Shown: one piece after another, positions 15,691 through 24,024 of the stretch
Layout: every line of letters begins with the position of its first letter
How positions within the stretch are numbered: the first letter of the stretch is position 1
Origin: JAVBWO01 sp036677375
GTDB taxonomy: Bacteria; Bacillota; Dehalobacteriia; UBA4068; UBA4997
Assembly (NCBI GenBank): GCA_036677375.1
Contig: JAVBWO010000024.1
Span: 307,316-371,315 of the forward strand
Direction of reading: 5' to 3'
Length of the DNA stretch: 64,000 nt
The notes under the pieces: generated by a model
The model's database searches: none
The model's input: the letters and a program-made list of their open reading frames with translations, nothing else
What the model was told of the DNA's origin: nothing
Position numbers and translations under genes: made by a program

Positions 15691-18183
15691 TCAGCTGCCA
15701 TTGCCAAACATGAGGATAAAATCTTCCATATTCATGAGCACTTGGCGCTTATTGGCTTCCATCGGGCCGACAATACCCATCTGTTCCATAGACTCCACCA
15801 AACGCGCTGCCCGGTTATAGCCGATACGGAACCGCCTTTGCAGGAAGGAAGCTGAAGCCTGTCCGCTCATGATGACTTGCTGCACGGCGTCATGAAACAG
15901 CTCGTCCATTCCGTCATCCTCGTTGCCGGCTTCCTCCTGCCGCTCCTGCGCTTCGGGCAATTGGATGAATTCTTGGCCGGACTGCTTGGAACACCAATTC
16001 ACCAAGGCTTCAATCTCGCTTTCGCTGATATAGGCGCCCTGCACCCGAAGAGGCTTGTTCATACCGACGGGATAAAAGAGCATATCTCCTTTTCCTAAAA
16101 GTTTTTCAGCACCGGAGGTATCAATAATGGTCCTGGAATCCACATAAGAACTGACATGGAAAGCGATCCGGGAAGGTATATTGGCTTTGATCAACCCGGT
16201 GATAACGTCCACAGAAGGACGCTGCGTGGCGATGACCAGGTGAATACCGGCGGCCCGGGCCATTTGCGCCAAACGACAGATGGAATCCTCCACGTCCTTA
16301 GCGGCAACCATCATCAGATCGGCCAACTCATCAATAATCACCAGAATCTGCGGCAGCAGTTCCGGTGGATCGGACTCGTTATATTGCATAAAATTACGCA
16401 TGCCGCAAGTGGAAAAGAGCGTATAGCGCCGCTCCATTTCCGCCACCATCTCTTTTAAAACCACGGAAGCTTTTTTGGGGCTGGTCACTACCGGACGGGC
16501 CAAGTGAGGCAGACCGGCATAGGAAGAAAGCTCCACTTTTTTGGGGTCAATCATCACCATCTTCACATCTTTTGGTTTTGCTTTGAAAAGAATACTGCAA
16601 ATCAACCCGTTGATACAAACGGATTTCCCGGAGCCGGTGGCGCCCGCCACCAGAAGGTGGGGCATCTGCGCCAAGTCGGCCACAATGGGGCTGCCGCTGA
16701 TATCAAGTCCCAGGGCTACCGTCATCAATTCCTTGCTGTTTTTAAAAGTCTCTGTCTCAATAACGTCCCGGAATGTCACAGAGGATACTTCCTTTTTGGG
16801 CACCTCAATGCCGACTACGGATTTGCCGGGTACAGGAGCCTCAATGCGCACGCCTTTGGCCGCTAGAGCCAGGGAAATATCATCGGATAAATTGGCAATT
16901 TTCGCTACTCGCACTCCGGGAGCCGGCTGCAATTCATAGCGGGTCACCGCGGGGCCGGACACTACCTGTACCACCTTGGCCTGGACGCCAAAGCTGTTCA
17001 GCGTCTGTTCAAGAAGATTGCTGTTGTCAATAATATCCTTATTCATGCGGCTGTTTTTGATTTTCACGCCGGCCTTCAGAAGATTCAAGGGTGGCAACTG
17101 ATAAACCGGCGGATATTTGCCGGTATTGATAGGCGCCGCATCTGATTCCGGATCGTCTTCCGCCGGCTGTGGCACGGTTTTAGGAAGTTGAAACAAAGGT
17201 TCCTCTTGATTTTCCGGTTCATCCGCCGGATTCTTGGCCTTTTCTGCTTGGACAAGGTTGTCCATAGGCAGCACCGGTTCGGGATCGTTGGACTTTTTAG
17301 CAGATAAGGTAGGTTTGCTTTCTAAAATCGCGTATTTCTTCGGCATGGGAATGACATTGGTTTCCTGACCGATCCCCACCGTTGCCATATATTCCCGTAT
17401 GAAAGAGCTGCCCTCACCCTCGCGGGCCCTGGCCAAGGCTTGCGCTTCTTCCACAGTAATGGCGCTTAAGTCCTCTTCTTCTTTTAACGACGGTTCCGTT
17501 TTCGTATCATAATGAATCACCAGAGGAGGCTGAACAAAAGGTGCTTCTTTTGCCGGTTTCTCTTCTTTCGCGGCAACAGATTTTTCGGGTTTTTCCGGAC
17601 GGGATCTGTTGGCGTATTCATCCAATTCATAGTAAAGCCAAGGAAACGCCTTCAATACCTGAAAATCCGTGCCCAAAAGAAGCCCTAAGATGATAAAGGC
17701 CCACAAAACCACACCAGCAGCGGTGGCGGAAGGCATCTGTGCGGCAAGATAGCCAGGGAAAAACCCCAGTGGGCCGCCGCCCGCACCGGCCAGAGCGGCT
17801 AGAAAAGTCACCTTAAAACTAGCCTGTACCACGTTTTGCTGCAATAAAGCCAAAACACCCAAGGCAAAAAAGCACCATCCCAAAATCTGCCAAAAGCGGA
17901 GCTTGGTTTTTCGTTCCCGGTACATGGCAAAACCGCCGTATACAATAAAAATCGCCAAAGCAATATTTCCCAAAGCCGAAAGCACCACCCGGATCACAGA
18001 AACAAAACCGCTGCCTGCTCCCAAAAGCCGGGCAAAGATCACGATAAACCACAGCGCCAGAAGTAATCCCAACAGCATAATGAGGACCCCAGCGGAACGC
18101 CGGTTCTCGTTGTGCTTAGGCACTGCTTTCCTGCCAGACTTGCGGCCACTTTTCTTCTTTTTTCCAGCGGGTTGTGCAACCAT
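15691..18183 (-). CDS. spoIIIE: DNA translocase FtsK/SpoIIIE
   Basis: An 830-residue DNA pump. A basic N-terminus is followed by four membrane helices (about 32-180), an acidic Pro/Lys-rich linker (190-360), the alpha/beta motor with Walker A VAGATGSGKSVC (near 495) and Walker B ILVIIDELADLMM, and the gamma winged helix at the C-terminus (SASFLQRRFRIGYNRAARLV) that reads orienting sequences. It moves the chromosome into the forespore or clears it from the division septum. Position next to the tepA/dpa cluster and pgsA fits SpoIIIE. Its ribosome site overlaps the uppP stop, so the two are co-translated. Confidence 0.95.
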   Translation of the reverse strand: MVAQPAGKKKKSGRKSGRKAVPKHNENRRSAGVLIMLLGLLLALWFIVIFARLLGAGSGFVSVIRVVLSALGNIALAIFIVYGGFAMYRERKTKLRFWQILGWCFFALGVLALLQQNVVQASFKVTFLAALAGAGGGPLGFFPGYLAAQMPSATAAGVVLWAFIILGLLLGTDFQVLKAFPWLYYELDEYANRSRPEKPEKSVAAKEEKPAKEAPFVQPPLVIHYDTKTEPSLKEEEDLSAITVEEAQALARAREGEGSSFIREYMATVGIGQETNVIPMPKKYAILESKPTLSAKKSNDPEPVLPMDNLVQAEKAKNPADEPENQEEPLFQLPKTVPQPAEDDPESDAAPINTGKYPPVYQLPPLNLLKAGVKIKNSRMNKDIIDNSNLLEQTLNSFGVQAKVVQVVSGPAVTRYELQPAPGVRVAKIANLSDDISLALAAKGVRIEAPVPGKSVVGIEVPKKEVSSVTFRDVIETETFKNSKELMTVALGLDISGSPIVADLAQMPHLLVAGATGSGKSVCINGLICSILFKAKPKDVKMVMIDPKKVELSSYAGLPHLARPVVTSPKKASVVLKEMVAEMERRYTLFSTCGMRNFMQYNESDPPELLPQILVIIDELADLMMVAAKDVEDSICRLAQMARAAGIHLVIATQRPSVDVITGLIKANIPSRIAFHVSSYVDSRTIIDTSGAEKLLGKGDMLFYPVGMNKPLRVQGAYISESEIEALVNWCSKQSGQEFIQLPEAQERQEEAGNEDDGMDELFHDAVQQVIMSGQASASFLQRRFRIGYNRAARLVESMEQMGIVGPMEANKRQVLMNMEDFILMFGNGS

Positions 18184-18195
18184 AAAAGTTCACTC

Positions 18196-18963
18196 CTAAA
18201 ATATGATGATCAACAGGGACACAATTGCCAAGGCCCAGCAATAATAAGCAAAATAACGGGTCGTCCCCCGGTTCAGCAGGCTAACAAAAAATTTGATAGC
18301 TAAGTATCCGGCCACCGCCGCAAGGAGGATACCGGGAAGATAGACCCATTGAAAGGCGGTCGCTCCCATAATCTTCAGAGCGCCGTGCAATTCATAGAAT
18401 CCCGCGCCCAGTACCACCGGAACCGACAGGATAAAAGAAAAGCGGGCGGCGGCGGGCCGTTCCATTCCCATAAGCAAAGCGCCGAAAATGGAAGAACCGG
18501 AACGGGACAACCCCGGCACAATAGCGAAGCCCTGGAAAACACCAATGACAAGCGCGTCATACCAGCGCATTTCCCGCTGCTCTTTATAACCGTGCATAAA
18601 ATCCGCCAAAAACATCCATACTCCGGAAAGCACTAAAGCAAAACAAACAAAGAGAGGTTTATTGAAAAGCCCTGTGATCAGATCGTTCAGAAGGAATCCG
18701 GCCAAAGCTACCGGGATGGCTGCAATCACATAATAAAGAGTCTCCCTGCTGAAAAAGTGGCGAAAGATGTCCAAGATATCCCGCCAGTAAACGGCAAGGA
18801 CCGCCAGCACGGTACCGCAATGCAAACAGACGTCAAAGAACACATTACTTTCGTCAAAACCAAACCAGGATTGAAAAAGCACCAAGTGCCCAGAGCTGGA
18901 TACCGGTAAAAACTCCGTTAAGCCCTGCACCAAACCTAATAATAAAGACTGCCATAACAGCAT
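18196..18963 (-). CDS. uppP: Undecaprenyl-diphosphatase UppP (BacA)
   Basis: A 255-residue membrane enzyme that recycles undecaprenyl diphosphate, the lipid carrier for wall synthesis; overproduction gives bacitracin resistance. Hallmarks are GLVQGLTEFLPVSSSGHLVL at the start and PGLSRSGSS later, both active-site segments, among about eight membrane helices. The ATG at 18963 follows AAGGGGG; the longer frame to 19056 adds a 31-residue tail not seen in the family. It leads the uppP-spoIIIE pair. Confidence 0.93.
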   Translation of the reverse strand: MLLWQSLLLGLVQGLTEFLPVSSSGHLVLFQSWFGFDESNVFFDVCLHCGTVLAVLAVYWRDILDIFRHFFSRETLYYVIAAIPVALAGFLLNDLITGLFNKPLFVCFALVLSGVWMFLADFMHGYKEQREMRWYDALVIGVFQGFAIVPGLSRSGSSIFGALLMGMERPAAARFSFILSVPVVLGAGFYELHGALKIMGATAFQWVYLPGILLAAVAGYLAIKFFVSLLNRGTTRYFAYYCWALAIVSLLIIIF

Positions 18964-19477
18964 GAATGTTTCATCCCCCTTAAACATGTGATTTTCGGTT
19001 AAGCACAGAACCCTTGTAAAATTAGCGAATCCCGCTATTCTCATGGACTGTTTCACCTTTATCTTTTTATTTTACCACATTCTGCCTTACTAAGAACACC
19101 ATGATTTTGTCGCTTCCCGGAATATTTTATTATTTTAATATACTAACATCATTTTTTGACCTCTTTTCTGCCACACGGAGTCCCTATGCTCCTTGTCTTT
19201 CTTGCGCCTCAAAATAAAAATCCCCGGTTTAGATACTGTACTTATCCAGTAGCTGAACCGGGGATTTTTATTGGTTAAATCTGCCAAAATCCCCTTTTGT
19301 GTTTCTGCCTTTCTGGCATCTAATTGAACATTGCCACACCTACACCCCACAATATTATGTCGCGTTCGGCTCCTTCGTTTGATCCATTTAACGTTTACAT
19401 AGTTCAAAATTGTGATTTTTTACCTTACACTTCCGAAATGAAAAATAAACATGCCTATCTTTTAAGCGTCCGTCATT
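18964..19477. other. Intergenic region between ecfT and uppP
   Basis: Contains the terminator of the ECF operon at 19216-19272 and, on the right side of uppP, a TAAAAT that may be its -10 box (near 19065). No gene recognised. Confidence 0.5.
19216..19272. terminator. Terminator of the ECF transporter operon
   Basis: AAAAATCCCCGGTTTAG and CTGAACCGGGGATTTTT pair over about 16 bases; A and T runs flank it on both strands. Confidence 0.8.
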
Positions 19478-20242
19478 TCAACCCAACAGAAAACTATAAG
19501 CCAGAACCAAGAATGCCAGAGCTAGCATGCCGAAATCGGAGCCGGTAAAGGCAAACGTTTTGTACCCTTTATTTTTGCCCCGGATGGTAAAGCCCCGCAG
19601 CTCGGCGGAAATGGCAGCGCCGTCGATACGCTTGACGGAGGAGATCAAAAGAGGCATGCAAAGCGGCAATACCAGCATAACCTTTTTGAAAGGATTTCTG
19701 GTGTCAAATTCCACACCCCGGGCGGTCTGGGCCTCTATGATATCATGCATTTCTCCGGTAAAAATAGGAATAAAGCGCAGCGCGGTGGTAAAAGCAAAAG
19801 CATATTGATAAGGGATTTTCAGCTTTTCCACAAAAACATTGGATAGATCGCTCATTTTAGTTAAAGAAAGCATTAAGGTCAAAGGGATGGTGGCTCCGAT
19901 CAAGCGCAATACCAGCAATAAGGAAAAAGACAGGCCCCGGTCGGTAATATCCAGACCAAAAGGCAGCTCCAAAAGGACATGTCCGCTTCGGGTAATCAGG
20001 AGTTGCACAAGAAAAAGGAGCAGCCCTAGCTTGATCATGGTTTTCAGCATGGCGAGCACTTTTTTTGGTACGCCGCCCACTATCCCCAGAGCAATATCAA
20101 GTCCAATGATAGCAAGGATCAAATAATGATTGCTGCTGACAAAACATGCCACGCACAGGAAAAAGGCCAATATTAGCTTGGTCAAAGGATTTACCATGTG
20201 CAAAACGGTGCTGCCAGGCGAATATTCCAAAAAACCTTTCAT
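19478..20242 (-). CDS. ecfT: ECF transporter T component
   Basis: A 254-residue membrane protein of the CbiQ/EcfT family. It has the usual early GFLEYSPGSTVLHMVNPLTKL and the two coupling-helix motifs: QTARGVEF and SAELRGFTIRGK, where the Arg residues insert into the two ATPases. About five membrane helices. It couples ATP use to toppling of the S component. ATG overlaps the stop of the preceding ATPase gene (ATGA). Last gene of an operon S-A-A'-T, dedicated (group I) layout. Confidence 0.94.
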   Translation of the reverse strand: MKGFLEYSPGSTVLHMVNPLTKLILAFFLCVACFVSSNHYLILAIIGLDIALGIVGGVPKKVLAMLKTMIKLGLLLFLVQLLITRSGHVLLELPFGLDITDRGLSFSLLLVLRLIGATIPLTLMLSLTKMSDLSNVFVEKLKIPYQYAFAFTTALRFIPIFTGEMHDIIEAQTARGVEFDTRNPFKKVMLVLPLCMPLLISSVKRIDGAAISAELRGFTIRGKNKGYKTFAFTGSDFGMLALAFLVLAYSFLLG

Positions 20243-21030
20243 TTGCCACGCCTCCCCGTTACCGCCTCCGCCATTTGTGATACGGTAAAAATATTCTGGA
20301 AGCCCAGCGTCTGGCCCAATGCCACCATCTGAGGGGGAATGACCTGGGAATCTTTTAAAACTTCGCTGTATAGCACTTGGGAGACGGCTCCGTCAGCTAA
20401 GATCCTACCCTGTTCCAATACGATGATACGGTGGGCGTAATCACTGACGATTTCCATATCATGGGAAACCATCACCACAGTGGTTCCGGCGGCATGCAAG
20501 GCCGCCACCAGATCCATGATCTGCATACATTCCCGGTAGTCTAAGCCGGTGGTGGGCTCATCCAGCACCAGAACTTCCGGCTCCAGTGCCAGGACCGAAG
20601 CCAAAGCGATCTTTTGCCGTTCGCCCCGGCTCATAGTAAAAGGGTCTTTGCAGCCATCAAAATTGAACTGTTCCAGCATAGCCACACAGCGGCGCTCTAT
20701 TTCCGTTTCATCTTGGAAAAGGCATTTCAACCCCAGGTTAATCTCATCCCGAATGGTGTTCTTACAAATCTGACGGTCGGGGTTTTGAAAGAGAAAGCCG
20801 ACTTTTTTGGCCAAAACACTGGTTTTGGTGACAGAAGTATCCATGCCGTCCACCAGGACTTTGCCTGAGGTTGGCTTTAAAAGGCCGTTCATCATTTTTA
20901 CCATGGTACTTTTCCCGGCGCCGTTGCCGCCCACCACAGCCAAGAACTCCCCTTTATCCAGGGTAAAGGACACATCCTGCAAGGTAGCAAGTTTATCATA
21001 TTGAAAAGAAACATTTGCAAAGTTGATCAT
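20239..21030 (-). CDS. ECF transporter ATPase, second subunit
   Basis: A 263-residue ABC ATPase. Walker A GGNGAGKSTM, Q loop LFQNPDRQI, Walker B VLVLDEPTTGLD and H-loop MVSHDME are intact. The signature is MSRGERQKIALA instead of LSGGQ, a deviation also found in other ECF ATPases. Start at 21030 is set by ATGA overlap with the upstream ATPase and by AGGGAG 8 bases before; the longer frame adds 37 residues without family match. Pairs with the ATPase at 21027 to drive the transporter. Confidence 0.93.
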   Translation of the reverse strand: MINFANVSFQYDKLATLQDVSFTLDKGEFLAVVGGNGAGKSTMVKMMNGLLKPTSGKVLVDGMDTSVTKTSVLAKKVGFLFQNPDRQICKNTIRDEINLGLKCLFQDETEIERRCVAMLEQFNFDGCKDPFTMSRGERQKIALASVLALEPEVLVLDEPTTGLDYRECMQIMDLVAALHAAGTTVVMVSHDMEIVSDYAHRIIVLEQGRILADGAVSQVLYSEVLKDSQVIPPQMVALGQTLGFQNIFTVSQMAEAVTGRRGK

Positions 21031-21878
21031 GCCAGAATCTCCCTTACCATGGCCGCCGCCTGGGGAACGTCCAGAGGGGGGGGGCCCTGGTAGAGTCCCT
21101 TCGATTGCAATTCCTTGGCCAGACTCACCACACGGGGACAATGGACGCCGATTGCTTCCATCTTGCCGCTCTCTTGGAGCACCTCTTTTACCGTACCCTG
21201 TAAAAGGATTTCACCGCGGTCCAATACCACCAAGCGCTTAGCAAACTCGCAAAGCAGCATGATCTTCTGCTCCACCACTACGATGGTAATGCCCAGCTCT
21301 TCATTGAGCTTTTGCAGCATGAAAAAGATCTGGCGGCTGCTTTGCGGATCCAACTCACCGGTAGGTTCATCTAGCACCAGGATCTTAGGTTTCAGCGCGA
21401 TCACCGCCGCGATGGCCAGCTTCTGCTTTTGCCCGCCGCTCAAGGTGCTGATACTCCTTTCCCGCAGATCACCGATACCGACCATATCGAGAGCGCCTTG
21501 CAGGCGACTCTCGATTTCATTCCTGGGCACGCCGAAATTTTCCAACCCGAAAAGCATTTCATCCTCTACTACCGAAGCCACCATCTGACCGTCAATGTCT
21601 TGAAAAACATTTCCCACCCTCAAGGAAATCTTCTCCAAGGGGGTTTCCACCGTATCCATGCCATCGACCGCGACCGCCCCATAGAAATCACCCTGGTAAT
21701 GGTGGGGAATAATGCCGTTTAGGGCATAGGTCAGAGTGGATTTCCCCGCGCCGCTGTTGCCGGTAATGCCGACAAAGTCACCCTCCGCAATCTGCAAATT
21801 GATATGTTGCAAGGCAAAATGCGTGTCTTCCTTATTTTGACTTTTATATTGGAAAGAAAAATCATTGAGCTTTAACAT
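21027..21878 (-). CDS. ECF transporter ATPase, first subunit
   Basis: A 283-residue ABC ATPase with Walker A GNSGAGKSTL, Q loop NVFQDIDGQM, signature LSGGQKQKLAIA and Walker B ILVLDEPTGELD; the H-loop position has VVEQKIML, with Gln rather than the usual His region (VVVEQK), as in one of the two asymmetrical ECF ATPases. Start ATG at 21878 lies inside the end of the S-component gene (17-base overlap). Co-translated with the next ATPase by ATGA. Confidence 0.92.
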   Translation of the reverse strand: MLKLNDFSFQYKSQNKEDTHFALQHINLQIAEGDFVGITGNSGAGKSTLTYALNGIIPHHYQGDFYGAVAVDGMDTVETPLEKISLRVGNVFQDIDGQMVASVVEDEMLFGLENFGVPRNEIESRLQGALDMVGIGDLRERSISTLSGGQKQKLAIAAVIALKPKILVLDEPTGELDPQSSRQIFFMLQKLNEELGITIVVVEQKIMLLCEFAKRLVVLDRGEILLQGTVKEVLQESGKMEAIGVHCPRVVSLAKELQSKGLYQGPPPLDVPQAAAMVREILA

Positions 21879-22446
21879 TACGGTCACGTCCTAGTACCAT
21901 TTTTAAGGGAATATAAAGGATCTGCACGATGACGGCATTAACGCAGGCAGTGCCAAAAATAATGGCCAAAAACACCTGAATGGGCATGGGTTCCACATTA
22001 GCACCGGAATAAAAAGCCATATAAAGAATGAAAATAAAAGTAAAACCGCTGGCCAAAGTACTGATAAAAGTCGCAACAATGGGCTTGAAAGAAAATTTCT
22101 TAATGGTTAAAGCTGGGATCACCATCAGCAATGCCATAACGAAAGCTCCTACCGGCTCGCTAACCAAGTTTACATAAGGGGTACCGGGAAAAAATTGGCA
22201 AATGGCGCCTGCCAGAACCCCGATAAACAGTGCCTCATGCAGCCTTGGCTTAATGAGCAAAATGGCTAGACAATACATGGCAATGATGAAATTGGGTTTC
22301 ACACCCATGGAAAACATGGAACCGACAAAGAATTTCAATACAGCTCCCGCCGCCAATAGCACTGCCACCAATAGGATATCGGCAGTAGTCAAGCCCTTTT
22401 TCTTTTCAGCAATAATCTCTCTTTTTTGCATGGTTTGTGTTTCCAT
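21862..22446 (-). CDS. trpP: Tryptophan-type S component (TrpP family)
   Basis: A 194-residue membrane protein with about six helices. LLAAGAVLKFFVGSMFSMGVKPNFIIAMYCLA, continuing to GVLAGAICQFFPGTPYVNLVSEPVGAFVM, matches TrpP (YhaG) of Bacillus, a tryptophan uptake protein. Here it heads an operon with its own EcfA, EcfA' and EcfT, so it would act as the substrate-binding S component of a dedicated tryptophan ECF transporter. The leader has GAG triplets typical of TRAP control and a hairpin hiding its ribosome site, which supports tryptophan as substrate independently. Substrate not tested. Confidence 0.85.
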   Translation of the reverse strand: METQTMQKREIIAEKKKGLTTADILLVAVLLAAGAVLKFFVGSMFSMGVKPNFIIAMYCLAILLIKPRLHEALFIGVLAGAICQFFPGTPYVNLVSEPVGAFVMALLMVIPALTIKKFSFKPIVATFISTLASGFTFIFILYMAFYSGANVEPMPIQVFLAIIFGTACVNAVIVQILYIPLKMVLGRDRNVKAQ

Positions 22447-22449
22447 AAT

Positions 22450-22485
22450 AAAAAACCTCCACTATTTTTTTAGTAGAGGTTTTGA
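22450..22485 (-). terminator. Attenuator terminator covering the trpP ribosome site
   Basis: On the minus strand AACCTCTACTA pairs with TAGTGGAGGTT and is followed by TTTTATT and ATG. The 3' arm carries GGAGG, the trpP ribosome site, so the folded form would stop both transcription and translation. Its 5' arm CTCTACT is complementary to AGTAGAG in the GAG-repeat region. Confidence 0.75.
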
Positions 22486-22560
22486 AGTTTAAAGCTATTC
22501 CGATTCCCTGATTTCATTGACTTACGCCCGCCAATTGGGAAGCGTCGTAAATTCCAAAAA

Positions 22561-22600
22561 TCAAGCTCTTCTCATCTCGTCTCTTCTCATCTCTACTTTC
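22561..22600 (-). promoter_or_regulatory. Probable TRAP (MtrB) binding site in the trpP leader
   Basis: Read on the minus strand, six GAG triplets repeat with exact 5-base period (22593, 22588, 22583, 22578, 22573, 22568 as first bases), spacers AT, AA, AC, AT, AA. Near-cognate AAG and TGA triplets continue the period on the two sides. Such (G/U)AG-N2 arrays bind the ring-shaped trp RNA-binding attenuation protein loaded with tryptophan. The array starts within about 5 bases of the predicted transcript start. Confidence 0.75.
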
Positions 22601-22604
22601 AAAA

Positions 22605-22633
22605 ATCATAACATCTCGCAGCATCCCTGTCAA
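22605..22633 (-). promoter_or_regulatory. Promoter of the trpP-ecf operon
   Basis: TTGACA (22628-22633), 17 bases, TATGAT (22605-22610), read on the minus strand. Predicted start at about 22598-22600, just before the GAG array. Confidence 0.85.
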
Positions 22634-22785
22634 TAGTCTTTCTGCCATAGAACAAATATTTTCTGGTTTTCCTCGTCAGCCGAGAGATTCTTACGTTTCG
22701 TATTTCATGCAAAAACATTTTACAGATATCTGGTCTTTTTGCCGACTTTTCTACACCAAGCGGTGTAAATGTGATCTCAAATATT

Positions 22786-22944
22786 CTACAGATAATCTGC
22801 CGGATCGGTACTGATGAGCCGCTCCAACTTGCCTTGAGGATTCATCATATAATATTTGCCATTTTTTACAACTTCACGACAAGCAGGTATTTTATCAAAA
22901 CCTTCCCATACTACCTCTTGCGGCATAATACTCCATAATAACAT
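22786..22944 (-). CDS. ylzJ: YlzJ-like small protein
   Basis: A 52-residue protein, missed by length filters. It starts MLLWSIMPQEVVWEG and ends PQGKLERLISTDPADYL; the I-x-STDP end and the position directly after tepA are those of YlzJ in Bacillus. TAGGAGG lies 8 bases before the ATG at 22944. Function unknown; the gene travels with tepA and spoIIIE in sporulating Firmicutes. Confidence 0.8.
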   Translation of the reverse strand: MLLWSIMPQEVVWEGFDKIPACREVVKNGKYYMMNPQGKLERLISTDPADYL

Positions 22945-22956
22945 TAATAGCGCCTC

Positions 22957-23094
22957 CTACCTTTCATCACGCATCCCGCTTTCATCGTAATCCTCCCGCA
23001 GCACATTCCACACCAACCCATTCCCGCCTAAAATACAGCTTTCTTCCTGACTTCTACCCCGCCAATGCGCTCTATTTTTCCACATATAAATCAT
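22957..23094 (-). CDS. Small hypothetical protein between tepA and ylzJ
   Basis: A 45-residue frame: begins MIYMWKNRAHWRGRSQEES, Trp- and charge-rich, ends SGMRDER. It has the best ribosome site in the neighbourhood (GGAGG, 7 bases before ATG) and its stop overlaps the ylzJ ribosome site, so it is probably translated as part of the tepA-ylzJ message. I do not recognise it. Confidence 0.55.
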   Translation of the reverse strand: MIYMWKNRAHWRGRSQEESCILGGNGLVWNVLREDYDESGMRDER

Positions 23095-23137
23095 CGGATC
23101 ACCTCCGTTTTCGTTAAATACCCCAAGTATAGAAAAT

Positions 23138-23890
23138 CTAATGCACTTCCTTGTTTTCATTTTCCCGGGAGATCATTTGCCGTAAGGCGATCAGGGATTC
23201 TCCCACGCCGCCCACCTCGTCCATCAGTCCGCAGGTTACCGCGTCTTTTCCCACGACTACAGTGCCGATATCCCTGGCCAGCTCTCCGGTGGTCATCATC
23301 ATTTCTCTAAGCTTCTCTTCAGAGATCTTGGAATGGCTGGTAATAAAGCCAATGACCCTGTCCTGCATCCGTTCCAAATAATCAAAGCTCTGCTGTACGC
23401 CTACCACCAGCCCCGTTAAACGCACCGGATGAACGGTCATGGTGGCGGTTGGCGCGATAAAAGATTTCTGGGCTGCCACCGCAATGGGAATCCCGATGCT
23501 GTGGCCGCCGCCTAACACTAAAGAAACCGTTGGTTTATGCATGGTCCCGATCATCTCCGCCAGGGCAAGTCCCGCCTCTACGTCACCGCCTACTGTATTT
23601 AGGATAATCAGCAGCCCTTTGATCTCAGGACTTTCTTCCACCGCTACCAACTGGGGAATTACATGTTCATACTTCGTGGTCTTATTTTGCGGCGGCATGA
23701 CCAAATGTCCCTCCACCTGGCCGATCACCGTCAGAACATGAATATCGCTTTGCGGTTTTGGTACATTGACCTGACCAAGTTCGGTTATGGCATCCTTCGT
23801 TGCCTGGATCGTTTCACCATCCTCATCTTCCGCCAAATCGGGGTTCAGTTCATTAGCTAAAAAATAATAGCCCTTCCCGGTTTCCAGCAA
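23138..23890 (-). CDS. tepA: ClpP-like serine protease TepA
   Basis: A 250-residue protein of the ClpP/crotonase fold. LNTVGGDVEAGLALAEMI is the oxyanion region, the nucleophile Ser is in LGGGHSIGIP and the His in MTVHPVR, followed by the conserved Asp region TGELARDIGT. In B. subtilis TepA (YmfB) aids protein secretion and degrades small acid-soluble proteins during germination. Start is TTG at 23890 with AAGGAGG 7 bases before. Gene order RNase J-tepA-ylzJ is preserved. Confidence 0.92.
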   Translation of the reverse strand: MLETGKGYYFLANELNPDLAEDEDGETIQATKDAITELGQVNVPKPQSDIHVLTVIGQVEGHLVMPPQNKTTKYEHVIPQLVAVEESPEIKGLLIILNTVGGDVEAGLALAEMIGTMHKPTVSLVLGGGHSIGIPIAVAAQKSFIAPTATMTVHPVRLTGLVVGVQQSFDYLERMQDRVIGFITSHSKISEEKLREMMMTTGELARDIGTVVVGKDAVTCGLMDEVGGVGESLIALRQMISRENENKEVH

Positions 23891-24024
23891 AAAAACTCCT
23901 CCTTTTTACTGCTGAACCAAGCCGGGAAAGGCTCATTTTCTACTCTACAGCCAGTGGCATAAGTATCACTTATGCCACCACTGCCGAAATCAATCATGAT
24001 TAGGTGCCGAAACTTAAAAATTCT

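Noticed and set aside
22447..22640. T-box or tryptophan leader peptide before trpP
   Set aside because: No T-box consensus and no short Trp-codon peptide; the GAG array with complementary terminator arm explains the leader better.
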